From the NCBI GenBank assembly GCA_041753575.1, contig JBGSUA010000099.1, positions 9,041 through 73,040 of the forward strand: a stretch of DNA of 64,000 nucleotides, read 5' to 3'. Position 1 is the first letter of the stretch, and each line of letters starts with the position of its first letter. Under the pieces are notes generated by a model. The model saw nothing but the letters and a program-made list of their open reading frames with translations. It made no database searches and was not told the origin of the DNA. Shown piece by piece: positions 1 to 8,342 of this stretch. The position numbers and the translations under genes were made by a program. This DNA comes from CG2-30-51-40 sp041753575. Lineage in GTDB: Bacteria > Desulfobacterota > DSM-4660 > Desulfatiglandales > Desulfatiglandaceae.

Positions 1-273
1 GGGCGCAATGTCTTCAAACGCCTTCACGTCCAACTGACTCAATTCCCAGTTCATTTGAAGATTCAGCCAGAATTGGGGGGTTCCTCCAAGGGCTTGGGAG
101 AGCTTCATCGCCGTGTCCGGGCTGATTCCACGCCTCCCCCTGCATATTTCATTAATCGTTTTGGGCAAAACCCCGATGTGATGGGCAAGGGCGGTCTGGG
201 TGAGTTCGATCTCCTCAAGTTCGTCCCTCAACACCTCACCGGGATGTATGGGGGTCGTATGTGCTTTGGTCAT
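1..273 (-). CDS. higA: HigA-family antitoxin (C-terminus beyond window)
   Basis: Antitoxin of a HigBA toxin-antitoxin pair: a cytoplasmic helix-turn-helix protein that binds the toxin and represses the operon. Read on the minus strand from the ATG at 273, the protein begins MTKAHTTPIHPGEVLRDEL, continues through a helix-turn-helix (LTQTALAHHIGVLPKTINEI) and then RGRRGISPDTAMKLSQALGG, all hallmarks of the HigA/VapI family. Ninety-one residues are visible and the frame is open to position 1, so only a short C-terminal tail is missing. An AGGAG ribosome binding site precedes the ATG. It lies 11 nt after the remains of higB, in the usual toxin-first order. The antitoxin reading frame is undamaged although its toxin is broken. 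Confidence 0.9.
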   Translation of the reverse strand, partial: MTKAHTTPIHPGEVLRDELEEIELTQTALAHHIGVLPKTINEICRGRRGISPDTAMKLSQALGGTPQFWLNLQMNWELSQLDVKAFEDIAP

Positions 274-284
274 TTGGATCTCCT

Positions 285-576
285 TCAATGGTAGTCAATG
301 ATCTCTGCGTCCTACGCGTTCCCGGCTTCCCACCGAAAACACACCCGATGTTGGTCATTGATCCGGATGCTGTATTGACCTTTCCTGTCTCCTTTGAGAG
401 CCTCAAAGCTGTTCCCTCCAAATTTCCCGAAGATCCTGCATAGACATTGCAGCGCCGATTCGAGCGAGTTTTATCTGCGCCTTGTGGTGAAGCCACTTCG
501 GGAGAAATTTCAGCGCTTCCCTGGAATGTCTCCCATAGTTGATATCTTCGTTACCCTTGTTCTTCAAATTTATTAT
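285..576 (-). pseudogene. higB: higB toxin, frameshifted and with a stop codon
   Basis: Remains of a RelE-superfamily HigB mRNA interferase. On the minus strand one frame reads NKGNEDINYGRHSREALKFL through to AAMSMQDLRE. After a frameshift near 385-400 a second frame continues FEALKGDRKGQYSIRIND, then HRVCFRWEAGNA, an in-frame TAG, and DAEIIDYH followed by TGA. These blocks match the family pattern (GTEDI, SLDDLR, LEALKGDR, YSIRINDQ, VEIVDYH) in the correct order. There are therefore at least two disabling lesions: the frameshift, and an amber codon where Tyr is usual. The expected start position reads ATA ATA, with no ATG. A sequencing error could explain one lesion but hardly all of them. 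Expected intact length is about 92-95 residues. Confidence 0.85.
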
Positions 577-590
577 GCTAATTTTTTTTG

Positions 591-619
591 ATTATACCGG
601 ACCACGGTATAAGGGTCAA
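591..619 (-). promoter_or_regulatory. higBA promoter with embedded palindromic operator
   Basis: On the minus strand TTGACC (619-614) and TATAAT (596-591) are separated by exactly 17 nt, a near-consensus sigma70 promoter directed at higBA. A perfect inverted repeat TTATACCG-N5-CGGTATAA (592-612) fills the spacer and overlaps the -10. That is the placement expected for an autoregulatory HigA operator. Binding by HigA is inferred, not shown. Confidence 0.75.
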
Positions 620-759
620 GGGATTACTACGGCAAAGAACACGCATCTGATTTCATGCATCACATCACGGGAGAAGGCGGCATCTCGATACCTTGCTCGC
701 CACGCAAGACATAAGTCTTGAGAACCCGACGCGAAGGTGATAAAGTCGCCCCCACTTAT
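620..759. other. Intergenic, no gene seen
   Basis: Stretch between the higBA promoter and the first dispersed repeat. The only structure noticed is a short perfect hairpin CAAGAC-ATAA-GTCTTG at 705-720 with no following T-run. The small open frames here show no family signature or ribosome binding site. Confidence 0.5.
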
Positions 760-963
760 TTGATGGACTCGCAAAAAGCCCGAATCGGGGCGGCGAAGAG
801 AAGAGCTTCTGATAAGAGGCGCTCACAAATGTGGACCCGCCCGAAGGATGGTGCGCCAAAGCACAGCAAGGACAATCCTCGAGAAGCAAGGTGTCGTTTG
901 ACCTACCCTGCAACTACGAGGGATGCAGCTTAAAGCAATAGATGGACTTTTTACGAAGCCGTC
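760..963. repeat. Dispersed intergenic element, copy 1
   Basis: About 204 bp beginning TTGATGGACTCGCAAAAAGC and ending GATGGACTTTTTACGAAGCC plus GTC. The ends are imperfect inverted repeats of each other (GATGGACT-CGCAAAAAGCCC against GACGGCTTCGTAAAAAGTCC). Internal block CAACTACGAGGGATGCAGC (911-929) matches copies at 9843-10044 and 15104-15227. It carries no coding capacity, so it resembles a non-autonomous (MITE-like) or structured-RNA element. It ends 22 nt before the kdsD start, so it may supply or block transcription into that gene. Confidence 0.65.
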
Positions 964-985
964 TTATTTGACAGGCAAGGCAAGA

Positions 986-2005
986 ATGATAATAGAGCAG
1001 GCGCGAGAGGTACTTAAGATAGAGGCAAGGAGCATCCTTGCCCTTATAAAGCGTATAGGCCCGGACTTTGAAAGAGGCATTGAGATGATACTTGCCTCCA
1101 AGGGCAGAGTTATAGTAACGGGTATCGGAAAATCTGGGCTGGTGGGAAGAAAGATCGCCGCCACCCTCAACAGCACCGGCACTTTTTCAGTGTTCCTGCA
1201 TCCTGCAGAGGCCATCCACGGCGATCTGGGCATGGTGAGTTCCACGGACGTGATACTTGCCATATCCAACAGTGGACGCACCTCGGAAATAAACACGATC
1301 CTTCCCATCCTCAGAGAAATGGGGGCAAAGATAATTGGCCTCATCGGAAGACCTGATTCACCCATGGCCGGCTTCTGCCATGTGATAATTGACGTCGGAG
1401 TGGAAAGGGAAGCTTGCCCCATGGGGCTTGCACCAACTGCCAGCACTACTGCCGCACTGGCCATGGGGGATGCGATAGCTGTGGTGCTTCTGAGCCGAAG
1501 GCACTTCAAGCAGGAAGATTTCAAGAGATTTCACCCCGGGGGGAGCCTGGGGGAACGGCTCGCCACAAAGGTCAGAGAGGTGATGTTTGTAGGAGATAAT
1601 CTTCCCGTGGTAAAGGCTCAATCCTTCGTTGAAGAGGCGCTCAATGAGATAAACAGCAAGGGAATAGGGGCTTGTCTGGTCGTATCGGAAGACATGGGGC
1701 TGGAGGGAATAATAACGGATGGTGATATAAGGAGGGCAATCCTTGACACTCCTTTTATTCACAAAAAAAAGGCATTCGAGATCATGTCGCCAAGACCTAA
1801 AACCATAGACGAAAACCAGACAATGGCTGAAGCCCTTGCGCTGATGGAACTTCACGAGATAACACACCTCGCCATTCTTGACAGGATGGGAAAGGTGAAA
1901 GGCATCGTGCATCTGCACGATATTCTTGGTAGAGAGGCTTTCAGGTTAAATGGAGGGTTTCAATTCGCCCAAAGGGCTGATCGCGGCACCGATAACACCC
2001 TTTAG
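986..2005 (+). CDS. kdsD: Arabinose-5-phosphate isomerase (KdsD/KpsF/GutQ family)
   Basis: Interconverts D-ribulose 5-phosphate and D-arabinose 5-phosphate, the first step toward Kdo in lipopolysaccharide or capsule. A SIS sugar-isomerase domain (about residues 28-165) contains VTGIGKSGLVGRKIAATLNS, the phosphate-binding SNSGRTSE and ACPMGLAPTASTTAALAMGD. HPGGSLGERL follows, with the conserved His, then two CBS modules (about 200-320). At 339 residues it has the family length. The chosen ATG (986) gives MIIEQAREVLKIEA; an in-frame ATG at 923 lies inside the dispersed repeat and would add 21 unrelated residues. The last 56 nt overlap the DapA-fold gene, so the C-terminus after HDILG is about 25 residues longer than usual. 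Confidence 0.92.
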   Translation: MIIEQAREVLKIEARSILALIKRIGPDFERGIEMILASKGRVIVTGIGKSGLVGRKIAATLNSTGTFSVFLHPAEAIHGDLGMVSSTDVILAISNSGRTSEINTILPILREMGAKIIGLIGRPDSPMAGFCHVIIDVGVEREACPMGLAPTASTTAALAMGDAIAVVLLSRRHFKQEDFKRFHPGGSLGERLATKVREVMFVGDNLPVVKAQSFVEEALNEINSKGIGACLVVSEDMGLEGIITDGDIRRAILDTPFIHKKKAFEIMSPRPKTIDENQTMAEALALMELHEITHLAILDRMGKVKGIVHLHDILGREAFRLNGGFQFAQRADRGTDNTL

Positions 2006-2906
2006 ACAAGACGGTAATCTGGATATACCCGGTCTGGAAAGACTCCTGGCACGGCTGATCAAAAGCTCGCAGGGGCTTTTTCTTGCAAGTCCGGGAGCAG
2101 GTGAAGGGATATCGCTCAGCACAGAGCAACTCGCAGCATTGCTGGAAACGGCTATGAGCGCCGTGAAAGCCCGTATTCCCATCTTCATGTGGGTGACCAG
2201 GAGGACGGCACCGGATACCAGGCAGACCGTGGAGACCTTAGGACGGATAGTGGAAAAAAACGCTTACGGGGGGCAGGTTTTCTGGGTGGACTGTCCCCTT
2301 ATCTATCATAGCAACAGGGGCCTTGTTGACAACTATAAAGACCTGTGGGCCGGCAAGCACCTGCCCCTCATGCTCTACAATGATCCTTCGCTTGTTCAGG
2401 AGCTTACAAGGCATTTTAAGAGAAAAAACATCCGAACCGCCATCCTTTCCGAACTGGCGGAATATAACGGCATAGCCGGCATAATCTTCCACGGCAACCT
2501 GGAAAGGGTTTATAATTATGCCAAGGCCACAGTCAAGGCAAAGGACTTCTTCATCTATGAGGGAGAGGAGGAACAGTTTCTCGACCACCCAGGTTTGGCG
2601 GGGGTGGTTTCAGCCGGCGCGAACCTGATGCCCGAGATATGGGGAAAGGTCACATCATTCTGCCTTGAGATCTCGGCTGAGAACACAATGTATCCAGATC
2701 TGCTCATGCAGATATGGAAGATGGGAAGCACCCTGCGGGAACTCCTTGATTGCTACAAAAGGGATCCCGCCCATGTCATAAAGGCCTTCCTCGCAAAGGC
2801 GGGCTTCATAGAAAGCCCTTATTGCCTGAATTCACCAAAGACAGAACTATCCGACATAGTTGCAAGACTTGAAGAGGTGATGACCCATGGCGACTACCTC
2901 CCCTGA
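1950..2906 (+). CDS. DapA/NanA-fold protein lacking the Schiff-base lysine
   Basis: 318 residues with the TIM-barrel pattern of the dihydrodipicolinate synthase/N-acetylneuraminate lyase family: GLIAAPITPFRQDGNLDIPG at the N-terminus, PLMLYNDPS with the conserved Tyr, and GNLERV followed by GVVSAGANLMPEIW. The active site is altered. The segment that is normally GIKEATGNL reads GIIFHGNL, so the Schiff-base Lys is replaced by Ile. The substrate-binding GTTGE loop reads PGAGE. By family knowledge it should not act as a class I aldolase and may be a non-catalytic or regulatory paralog. Translation starts inside kdsD (56-nt overlap), implying coupling with Kdo synthesis. Its stop overlaps the convergent membrane-protein gene by 13 nt. 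Confidence 0.8.
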   Translation: MEGFNSPKGLIAAPITPFRQDGNLDIPGLERLLARLIKSSQGLFLASPGAGEGISLSTEQLAALLETAMSAVKARIPIFMWVTRRTAPDTRQTVETLGRIVEKNAYGGQVFWVDCPLIYHSNRGLVDNYKDLWAGKHLPLMLYNDPSLVQELTRHFKRKNIRTAILSELAEYNGIAGIIFHGNLERVYNYAKATVKAKDFFIYEGEEEQFLDHPGLAGVVSAGANLMPEIWGKVTSFCLEISAENTMYPDLLMQIWKMGSTLRELLDCYKRDPAHVIKAFLAKAGFIESPYCLNSPKTELSDIVARLEEVMTHGDYLP

Positions 2907-4036
2907 AGCTCCTCGATCCATACCCCTGCCACACCCGCCGTCACGGCGCATTCAAGCCCGAAGGGAAGATATCCCGCATATCCGGTAAGCGGCATCTCAA
3001 AGACCTTGAAGCCTTGGACAAAGGGGACGGTGTAATGCCATTTGGCAAGGCTATAGTAATTCCACATCTCCCAGAAAAAACCGCAGCAAAGCGCCGCGAG
3101 GGAAGCGGAGACAGGTCCCCTCCAGTCGCCCTCACTGAGTTCTGAAAAGATATGCCTCTCCCCCATTAGAGATTGAATAGAAACTATTATAGAAAGTGGA
3201 GAAACCCACAGCATAGGATATAAATAATCAGGGAAGACCCCTATGAATAAAATCGCGGCAAAGCTTACTGTCATGGCTGCCCATGCCGCTCTCTTTGGCA
3301 GGGGAATTTTTATCGCTACAGCATTTCTACAGCAGCACCTCACGAACGATGAATTCAAAATGAGTTCCTGGGTTGACAAGACCGCTGGGAGTACCGTTGA
3401 AAATGAAATGCTGCTATAGAAAAAATATTCCCAGGATCCCAGATCTCCTACCTCTGAATAACGCCAGTTTTGAACGAACCTGTTGAGATACTCAAAGATC
3501 CACCAGAAAAGGGCGCTTAAAGGAAAAAGACCGATAAATGCAAGAGGCCTTGAGAGCATGAAGCAACCGCCTATTCTTCTGAATGTCAGGGCATTGATGA
3601 AAACGATATAGGTGATCCAGAGCGGAGTGAAGGTATGGAGCTGGAACGCGCCGAACCAGGGGAATCTGCTCCATGCCAGGATCCAGAAAAAACCGTTTGC
3701 GGCAAGAGACAGCCAGCCCCACCATGGAAAGGCTCTTACAGGCTCAAATCTGCAAGGTTCATCTCTAGCACATCTAATCGCCATGAAGGCCGTCAGAGCG
3801 CAGGACAGGACAATCATGACTGAGAAGGACATGAAGGCCGCCATGGAGAAAGCGGCGTGATCAATGTAACGGCTCACGGGGGGAAACTCCAGATACCTCC
3901 CCAACGGTCTTCCTGAAATCACTACCCCAGCAAGCGGAAGCAGCAGGATCATAACCGCTGCCGCAGTGAGCAAGACCGCCTGGAGATTATGCCTTACGCC
4001 TTTTCTATCATGCCTTTTGTCGCGAGAAACCTTCAT
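2894..4036 (-). CDS. Polytopic membrane protein of unknown function
   Basis: 380 residues with about nine or ten predicted membrane spans, starting with a basic N-terminus (MKVSRDKRHDRKG) and LLTAAAVMILLLPLAGVVIS. Aromatic-rich loops such as FWWIFEYLNRF, FFWEMWNYYSLAKWHY and PLTGYAGYLPFGLEC near the C-terminus look conserved and polar enough to form a site in the membrane. I do not recognise a named family and assign no function. The ATG at 4036 has a GAGGAATT ribosome binding site. It is convergent with the DapA-like gene and overlaps its end, so the two cannot both be terminated in the gap. Confidence 0.75.
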   Translation of the reverse strand: MKVSRDKRHDRKGVRHNLQAVLLTAAAVMILLLPLAGVVISGRPLGRYLEFPPVSRYIDHAAFSMAAFMSFSVMIVLSCALTAFMAIRCARDEPCRFEPVRAFPWWGWLSLAANGFFWILAWSRFPWFGAFQLHTFTPLWITYIVFINALTFRRIGGCFMLSRPLAFIGLFPLSALFWWIFEYLNRFVQNWRYSEVGDLGSWEYFFYSSISFSTVLPAVLSTQELILNSSFVRCCCRNAVAIKIPLPKRAAWAAMTVSFAAILFIGVFPDYLYPMLWVSPLSIIVSIQSLMGERHIFSELSEGDWRGPVSASLAALCCGFFWEMWNYYSLAKWHYTVPFVQGFKVFEMPLTGYAGYLPFGLECAVTAGVAGVWIEELQGR

Positions 4037-4212
4037 AATTCCTCGTATCTAGTTTGAAGACTGGATATATTTCTGTCAATGATTTATAACTGATTTCAAG
4101 TCGGTCGGAGCATTTCGTGCCCTTGACGTATGAGGGCCTTGGCTCTAGTATGATTGATAAGTCAACCATACGGAGTGAATTCGCAGCGGGAAAAGGAGAC
4201 AGCAAGAAATTC

Positions 4213-4752
4213 ATGGCCGGAGCACTTGTCTGGATAGACCTTGAGATGACCGGGCTTGACGTGGAACGTCACAGGATCGTTGAAATAGCCTCGTTAGTAA
4301 CAGATATTGAACTTGAGATCATTGAAGAAGGGCCGGATGTAGCTATATCTCAGCCTGACGCGGTTCTTGCAGCCATGGATGATTGGTCGGCTACACAACA
4401 CAGGAGATCAGGGCTTCTTGACAGGGTTAAGAACTCGTCCAGCGACACCGGGGCCGCAGAAAGAATCACCATGGAATTTCTCAAGAGGCACTGCGCAGAG
4501 GACGAATCCCCTTTGTGCGGAAACTCGGTTTGGCAGGACAGACGCTTCCTTGCCCGCTATATGCCTGATCTTGAGGCGTTCCTTCATTACAGATTGATTG
4601 ACGTAAGCTCCTTAAAGGAGCTGGTCAAACGATGGTATCCGGTACTTCCCCGCTTCGAAAAGAAAGAGACTCATCTTGCTCTTACCGACATAAAGGAATC
4701 AATTGAGGAACTTAAGTACTACAGAGAAAAGGTCTTCATCCGGAACAGTTAG
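4213..4752 (+). CDS. orn: Oligoribonuclease
   Basis: 3'-to-5' exoribonuclease of the DEDDh family that degrades 2-5 nt RNA fragments, including pGpG from c-di-GMP turnover. All motifs are present: WIDLEMTGLD (Asp and Glu), CGNSVWQDRRFLARYMPDLE (Asp) and HLALTDIKESIEELKYYR (His and Asp). Length is 179 residues from the ATG at 4213, matching the family; upstream in-frame GTG (4117) and ATG (4150) codons would add an unrelated extension. AGGAG lies about 14 nt upstream. The role in pGpG removal fits with the HD-GYP phosphodiesterase encoded 1 kb downstream, but that link is inference. Confidence 0.93.
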   Translation: MAGALVWIDLEMTGLDVERHRIVEIASLVTDIELEIIEEGPDVAISQPDAVLAAMDDWSATQHRRSGLLDRVKNSSSDTGAAERITMEFLKRHCAEDESPLCGNSVWQDRRFLARYMPDLEAFLHYRLIDVSSLKELVKRWYPVLPRFEKKETHLALTDIKESIEELKYYREKVFIRNS

Positions 4753-4915
4753 GCCTTTACACCTGCTGTTTGCCGCGGCATCAGCCTCTGCGATCGCCTA
4801 TGGCATGGTCGCAAAGGATGATACGGTTTTCTTGGCCGGTATCGGAGGGGCGGTCACAGCCTATCTAACCATCAGAAAGAGGATCAAGGAATCGGTCTTA
4901 GGAAGGGAAAAGTAG
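4703..4915 (+). CDS. Small two-span membrane protein overlapping orn
   Basis: 70 residues from a TTG at 4703 inside orn, or fewer if a later start is used. The body reads LLFAAASASAIAYGMVAKDD then TVFLAGIGGAVTAYLTIRKR, two short hydrophobic spans ending in a basic tail. No family is recognised. The frame has no ATG before residue 35, so the start is uncertain. The 50-nt overlap with orn suggests translational coupling if it is expressed. Confidence 0.5.
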   Translation: MRNLSTTEKRSSSGTVRPLHLLFAAASASAIAYGMVAKDDTVFLAGIGGAVTAYLTIRKRIKESVLGREK

Positions 4916-5220
4916 AGAGTTTAGGCACCGTCACAAATTATAAACGTGGTCTGATCAATCGTCTTGAGATAGTCATGGCCATTTAGGTAAAAAATTAGTG
5001 GATGAATTTTTTTCTTTCAATAAAATGCATAGGCGGGCTGGATCGGAGCCTAAACAGCGCTCGGTCGGTTATCGCCTAGCCCGCAGGGCCGGGGCTGCGT
5101 CAAAGTTGAGTTGCATGTCGTTTACCAAGGCCGATAATGTTTAATATTATTTTAGTCGTAACGCATTTCCATGCTGCCCTCCCACCCTTTCCCAGGAAGG
5201 AAGCAAGGGAAAACGGTGAG
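4916..5220. other. Intergenic with inverted repeat
   Basis: No gene is supported here. An imperfect stem pairs GCGGGCT (5033-5039) with AGCCCGC (5078-5084), separated by 38 nt. It is too short to be a tRNA and has no T-run. An open frame beginning near 5137 leads into the pseudopilin, but its first 28 residues have no prepilin character. Confidence 0.4.
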
Positions 5221-5715
5221 ATGGAAAAGAGGCGGGGACGTAGTATATCTTGGCTATACAGGAGAAGAGCCGCCCCCAAAGCCGGATTCACCCTCTTCGA
5301 ACTCATGATTGCCATCGCGATCATCGGCATTCTGTTGAGCATTGCCGTTCCTGTTTACATGCAGTACCTGGATCGCGCCAAGGTTGTCGTCTGCATTACC
5401 GATATAAAAGCCATGGTGAACGAACTTGAGCTTTTCAAACAGGAACAAGGCCGACTGCCCACCACGCTTTTGGAGATCGGCTGGGTCAGAAATGATCCCT
5501 GGGGTAACCCCTATCAATACCTTAATTTCAGTACGGTTAAGGGAAAAGGGAAGATGAGAAAGGATCGTTTCATGGTTCCCATCAACTCGGACTACGACCT
5601 ATGCAGCATGGGCAAGGACGGGCAGAGTACCCCGCCATTGACGGCCAAGATGAGCCAGGACGACATCATTGTTGCCAATGACGGCAGCTACATCGGTCTT
5701 GCAGCCAGTTTCTAG
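5221..5715 (+). CDS. Type II secretion GspG-like pseudopilin
   Basis: 164 residues beginning at the ATG at 5221, with a long basic leader (MEKRRGRSISWLYRRRAAPK) before the class III cleavage site AG/FTLFELMIAIAIIGILLSIA. Glu5 after cleavage is present, as needed for pilin assembly. The globular part carries WVRNDPWGNPYQYLN, the signature of the major pseudopilin GspG, and calcium-site-like residues (DYDLCSMGKDG) near the C-terminus. It would be processed by a prepilin peptidase and assembled in the inner membrane. No other secretion genes are nearby, so it is an orphan copy. It is followed within 12 nt by the HD-GYP gene. Confidence 0.85.
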   Translation: MEKRRGRSISWLYRRRAAPKAGFTLFELMIAIAIIGILLSIAVPVYMQYLDRAKVVVCITDIKAMVNELELFKQEQGRLPTTLLEIGWVRNDPWGNPYQYLNFSTVKGKGKMRKDRFMVPINSDYDLCSMGKDGQSTPPLTAKMSQDDIIVANDGSYIGLAASF

Positions 5716-5727
5716 GGGATAGTCATA

Positions 5728-7887
5728 GTGAAGGGAATTGCCGCACACGTTCTGATCAGCAGACTTGGCCGCAGGATAGTTCTGCTATTCGTCCTCTGTG
5801 CGCTCGTACCCATTACCGCCGTGGCGGGATTTTCCCTCGTCCAGACCAATGTCCAATTAGACCACCAGATGGTGCGGTGGCTCCACCAGGAAGCTAAGGC
5901 GAGGGGACTCGCCATTTTCGAACGTGTAACCCTCCTAGACCGCGAGTTGGAGGTGTGCGTCAGCGCGATCCGGCAGTATCCGGAATTGAGTGATCTTCTT
6001 GACTTACTGCAACGAGATAGCCTCAAGTACCGGTTTAGAAGCCTCTTCATGGTACAGAGCAAGAGTGTTACTGCCATCTTCGGCGATGCTGCTATCCCAC
6101 GACCCCTGAAGTCGGAGGAATGGGCGCATATGGCCAAAGGAAAAGCCTTGCTGCTCGTTGCGGAAGATGGGAGTGGCAGCAGCAGGGTATTTCTTGCGCG
6201 TTTGTTCGTCCCGGAAGAACCCGACTCCGGCGTGCTATGGGGAGAAGTAAACACCTCCTTTATCATGGGCCTGATGGACGCGGAGGGATACGGAGAAAAA
6301 GTGAGAATTGTTCTCTTCGATCATGGAGGAAAACTGATACATGCTACGGGCCAGATCAATACCGTTTTTCAAGAAGAACTCCGTAAAAGGCTGCAATCCA
6401 GCACCTCAGGCGAATTCCGCTTGACCATGGATAGCAGACGATACATCTCTTACTCTTGGCCGGTGTATCTCAAGGCAGAGTTTCAGGCATCTTCCCTGAC
6501 AGTTCTCTTTTGCATTCCTGAAGAAGACGTCTTTGCTCTACCTTACACGATTAAAGACATGCTTCCCCGGGTACTTGCCGTCACCATCCTGGCGGTATTT
6601 CTTCTCAGTCTTGTACAGGTGAGACGACAACTTCAGCCCTTGAAGGCACTGACAGAGGGCACCAAAAGGATTGCGGAGAAGCACTACGAAACCAGGGTCG
6701 CCATAGTCAGACGGGATGAATTCGGCGAGCTTGCGAATTCCTTCAATGACATGGCGTTCCACTTGGAGAGCCAGTTCAACACCCTTAACGCTATTTCGGA
6801 AATTGACCGGGCCATACTTTCGTCCCTCAAACGGGAAGAAATAGTGGAGACAGTCTTGAACCAGATGAAGGGAGCACTAAGCTTCGACCTGGTAGGACTC
6901 ATCCTGGCTGAGCACGGCAAGCAGGGGGGTGTAAACACATTCACCGCCCAAACTAAAGGAGGGCAAAAGCTTATTGCCGATAAGGTCTCAGCGCTTCCCT
7001 CTGACATATTCAAAGACTGTAGGGACAGGATTATTAGCCTGAAAAGGGAGGACAGTAGGCTGCCTTCCTTTCTCAAGGGGGAGGGTGCCGAAGGGATCGA
7101 AACCTTTTTTCTCCTGCCCGTCTCCAGCAGGCAAAACCAGCCTGACTTACTGATTCTTGGTTTGAAAAACCAGGAGGGCGAAAACAACGAAATCCTCCTC
7201 CATGCGCGAAGTGTCGCCGATCAGGTGGAGGTTGCCCTGGTGAACGCCTCCCTCTTGGAAGAACTGCAGGATATGAGCTGGGGAGCTCTTCACGCCCTAG
7301 CCCGGGCGGTTGACGCGAAGTCCCCCTGGACTTCCGGGCACTCGGAGCGGGTTACGCTCTTTGCCCTCAAAATCGGTGAGGTCTTGCATCTCAATGACCA
7401 ACAAATGGAGACACTGCATCGGGGATCGCTTTTGCATGATATTGGCAAAATCGGTGTTTCGAACGCCCTATTGGATAAACCCGACAGACTCACACCGGAT
7501 GAGTTCGAGGTGATAAAATCACATCCCCTGCAGGGCGGCAAGATATTGGAACCGATTAAGGCCTATAGCTCAGAGCTGAATATCGTGGTACAGCATCACG
7601 AACGTTTCGACGGCAATGGCTACCCCAAGGGTCTATCCGGCGAGCAAATTGATTACGGTGCACGCATTGTGGCTGTCGCCGATGTCTTTGATGCAGTAAG
7701 TTCAGATAGACCTTACAGAAAGGGATGGGAATTTGATCAATGCGTCGGTCTCATACAGGATGAGCGGGGTCTGGCCTTTGACCCAGGGGTGGTGGACGGC
7801 TTCCTCCAGATTGTCGCCCGGGAGGGTAAGCGGATGATGATCAGATTGGACCAAGGTAGGCCTTCAGAACCGTTTTTCAGGAAATGA
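5728..7887 (+). CDS. Membrane HAMP/HD-GYP cyclic-di-GMP phosphodiesterase
   Basis: 719 residues from a GTG start. Order: membrane span (about 15-37), periplasmic sensor region (about 38-275), second span (LAVTILAVFLLSLVQ), HAMP (about 298-350), GAF-like region (about 360-505) and HD-GYP domain (about 515-700). The HD-GYP catalytic residues are all there: HSERV, GSLLHDIGKIGV, IKSHPLQGG, QHHERFDGNGYPKGL and VADVFDAVSSDRPYRKG. It is expected to hydrolyse c-di-GMP to GMP or pGpG in response to a periplasmic signal that cannot be read from the sequence. It sits in a row with the pseudopilin, a small exported protein and a HAMP protein, with gaps of 12-57 nt, suggesting one transcript. Confidence 0.9.
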   Translation: MKGIAAHVLISRLGRRIVLLFVLCALVPITAVAGFSLVQTNVQLDHQMVRWLHQEAKARGLAIFERVTLLDRELEVCVSAIRQYPELSDLLDLLQRDSLKYRFRSLFMVQSKSVTAIFGDAAIPRPLKSEEWAHMAKGKALLLVAEDGSGSSRVFLARLFVPEEPDSGVLWGEVNTSFIMGLMDAEGYGEKVRIVLFDHGGKLIHATGQINTVFQEELRKRLQSSTSGEFRLTMDSRRYISYSWPVYLKAEFQASSLTVLFCIPEEDVFALPYTIKDMLPRVLAVTILAVFLLSLVQVRRQLQPLKALTEGTKRIAEKHYETRVAIVRRDEFGELANSFNDMAFHLESQFNTLNAISEIDRAILSSLKREEIVETVLNQMKGALSFDLVGLILAEHGKQGGVNTFTAQTKGGQKLIADKVSALPSDIFKDCRDRIISLKREDSRLPSFLKGEGAEGIETFFLLPVSSRQNQPDLLILGLKNQEGENNEILLHARSVADQVEVALVNASLLEELQDMSWGALHALARAVDAKSPWTSGHSERVTLFALKIGEVLHLNDQQMETLHRGSLLHDIGKIGVSNALLDKPDRLTPDEFEVIKSHPLQGGKILEPIKAYSSELNIVVQHHERFDGNGYPKGLSGEQIDYGARIVAVADVFDAVSSDRPYRKGWEFDQCVGLIQDERGLAFDPGVVDGFLQIVAREGKRMMIRLDQGRPSEPFFRK

Positions 7888-7899
7888 CGGAGGATAGGC

Positions 7900-8286
7900 A
7901 TGATGGTTCGTATGCGAGAGCTGGGATTGATTCTGGTCGTAATTGTTTGCGCGGTGGTTTGCGGCGACTGCTCAAGGGAAGAAATCCCGTCTAAGATTCT
8001 CGGCGTTTGGACCACCGAAGTCCCCCCTTACACCGATGCAACGATGGTGATCACTGATACATACATCACCTTCAAAAACGGCGATTCTGTCAGTGAGCAC
8101 CGAATCGCGGCGTTTGAGAAAACGAAGGATCAAAACAGGGTTGTGTACACTATTTTCTATGAGAGCGAGGGAGGAAAGGCAAGCCTCGCCTTTTATCTCA
8201 CGCAAATAGGGGAGCCTGAGGAGGGAGGGTATTCTCTTATCTTCAAGAACCAGAAAAATCTCGTCTGGACAAAGACTGCCCATTAA
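7900..8286 (+). CDS. Small exported protein of unknown function
   Basis: 128 residues with a hydrophobic signal segment (LGLILVVIVCAVVCGDC) followed by a small mature domain rich in beta-strand patterns (ILGVWTTEVPPYTDATMVIT and YSLIFKNQKNLVW). The Cys at the end of the signal could be lipidated, but the residues before it are not a canonical lipobox. GGAGGAT sits just upstream of the first of three closely spaced ATGs at 7900. It lies 12 nt after the HD-GYP gene and is probably its periplasmic partner or a co-regulated cell-envelope protein. No family is recognised. Confidence 0.7.
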   Translation: MMVRMRELGLILVVIVCAVVCGDCSREEIPSKILGVWTTEVPPYTDATMVITDTYITFKNGDSVSEHRIAAFEKTKDQNRVVYTIFYESEGGKASLAFYLTQIGEPEEGGYSLIFKNQKNLVWTKTAH

Positions 8287-8342
8287 TTTTGTTTCTTGCT
8301 ATGCGCAAAGGACCGTTAACTGGAAATTTTCAGGATGTACTT

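Noticed and set aside
261..721. Overlapping plus-strand ORFs opposite higBA
   Set aside because: They are antisense to the clear HigA/HigB homology and lack ribosome sites or family patterns.
718..933. ORF ending ATTRDAA, with a similar ending in an ORF at 15057
   Set aside because: The shared ending comes from the dispersed repeat, not from a protein family.
5030..5090. Possible tRNA
   Set aside because: GCGGGCT and AGCCCGC are 38 nt apart, too close for a tRNA, and no T-loop GTTCRA or anticodon arm is seen.
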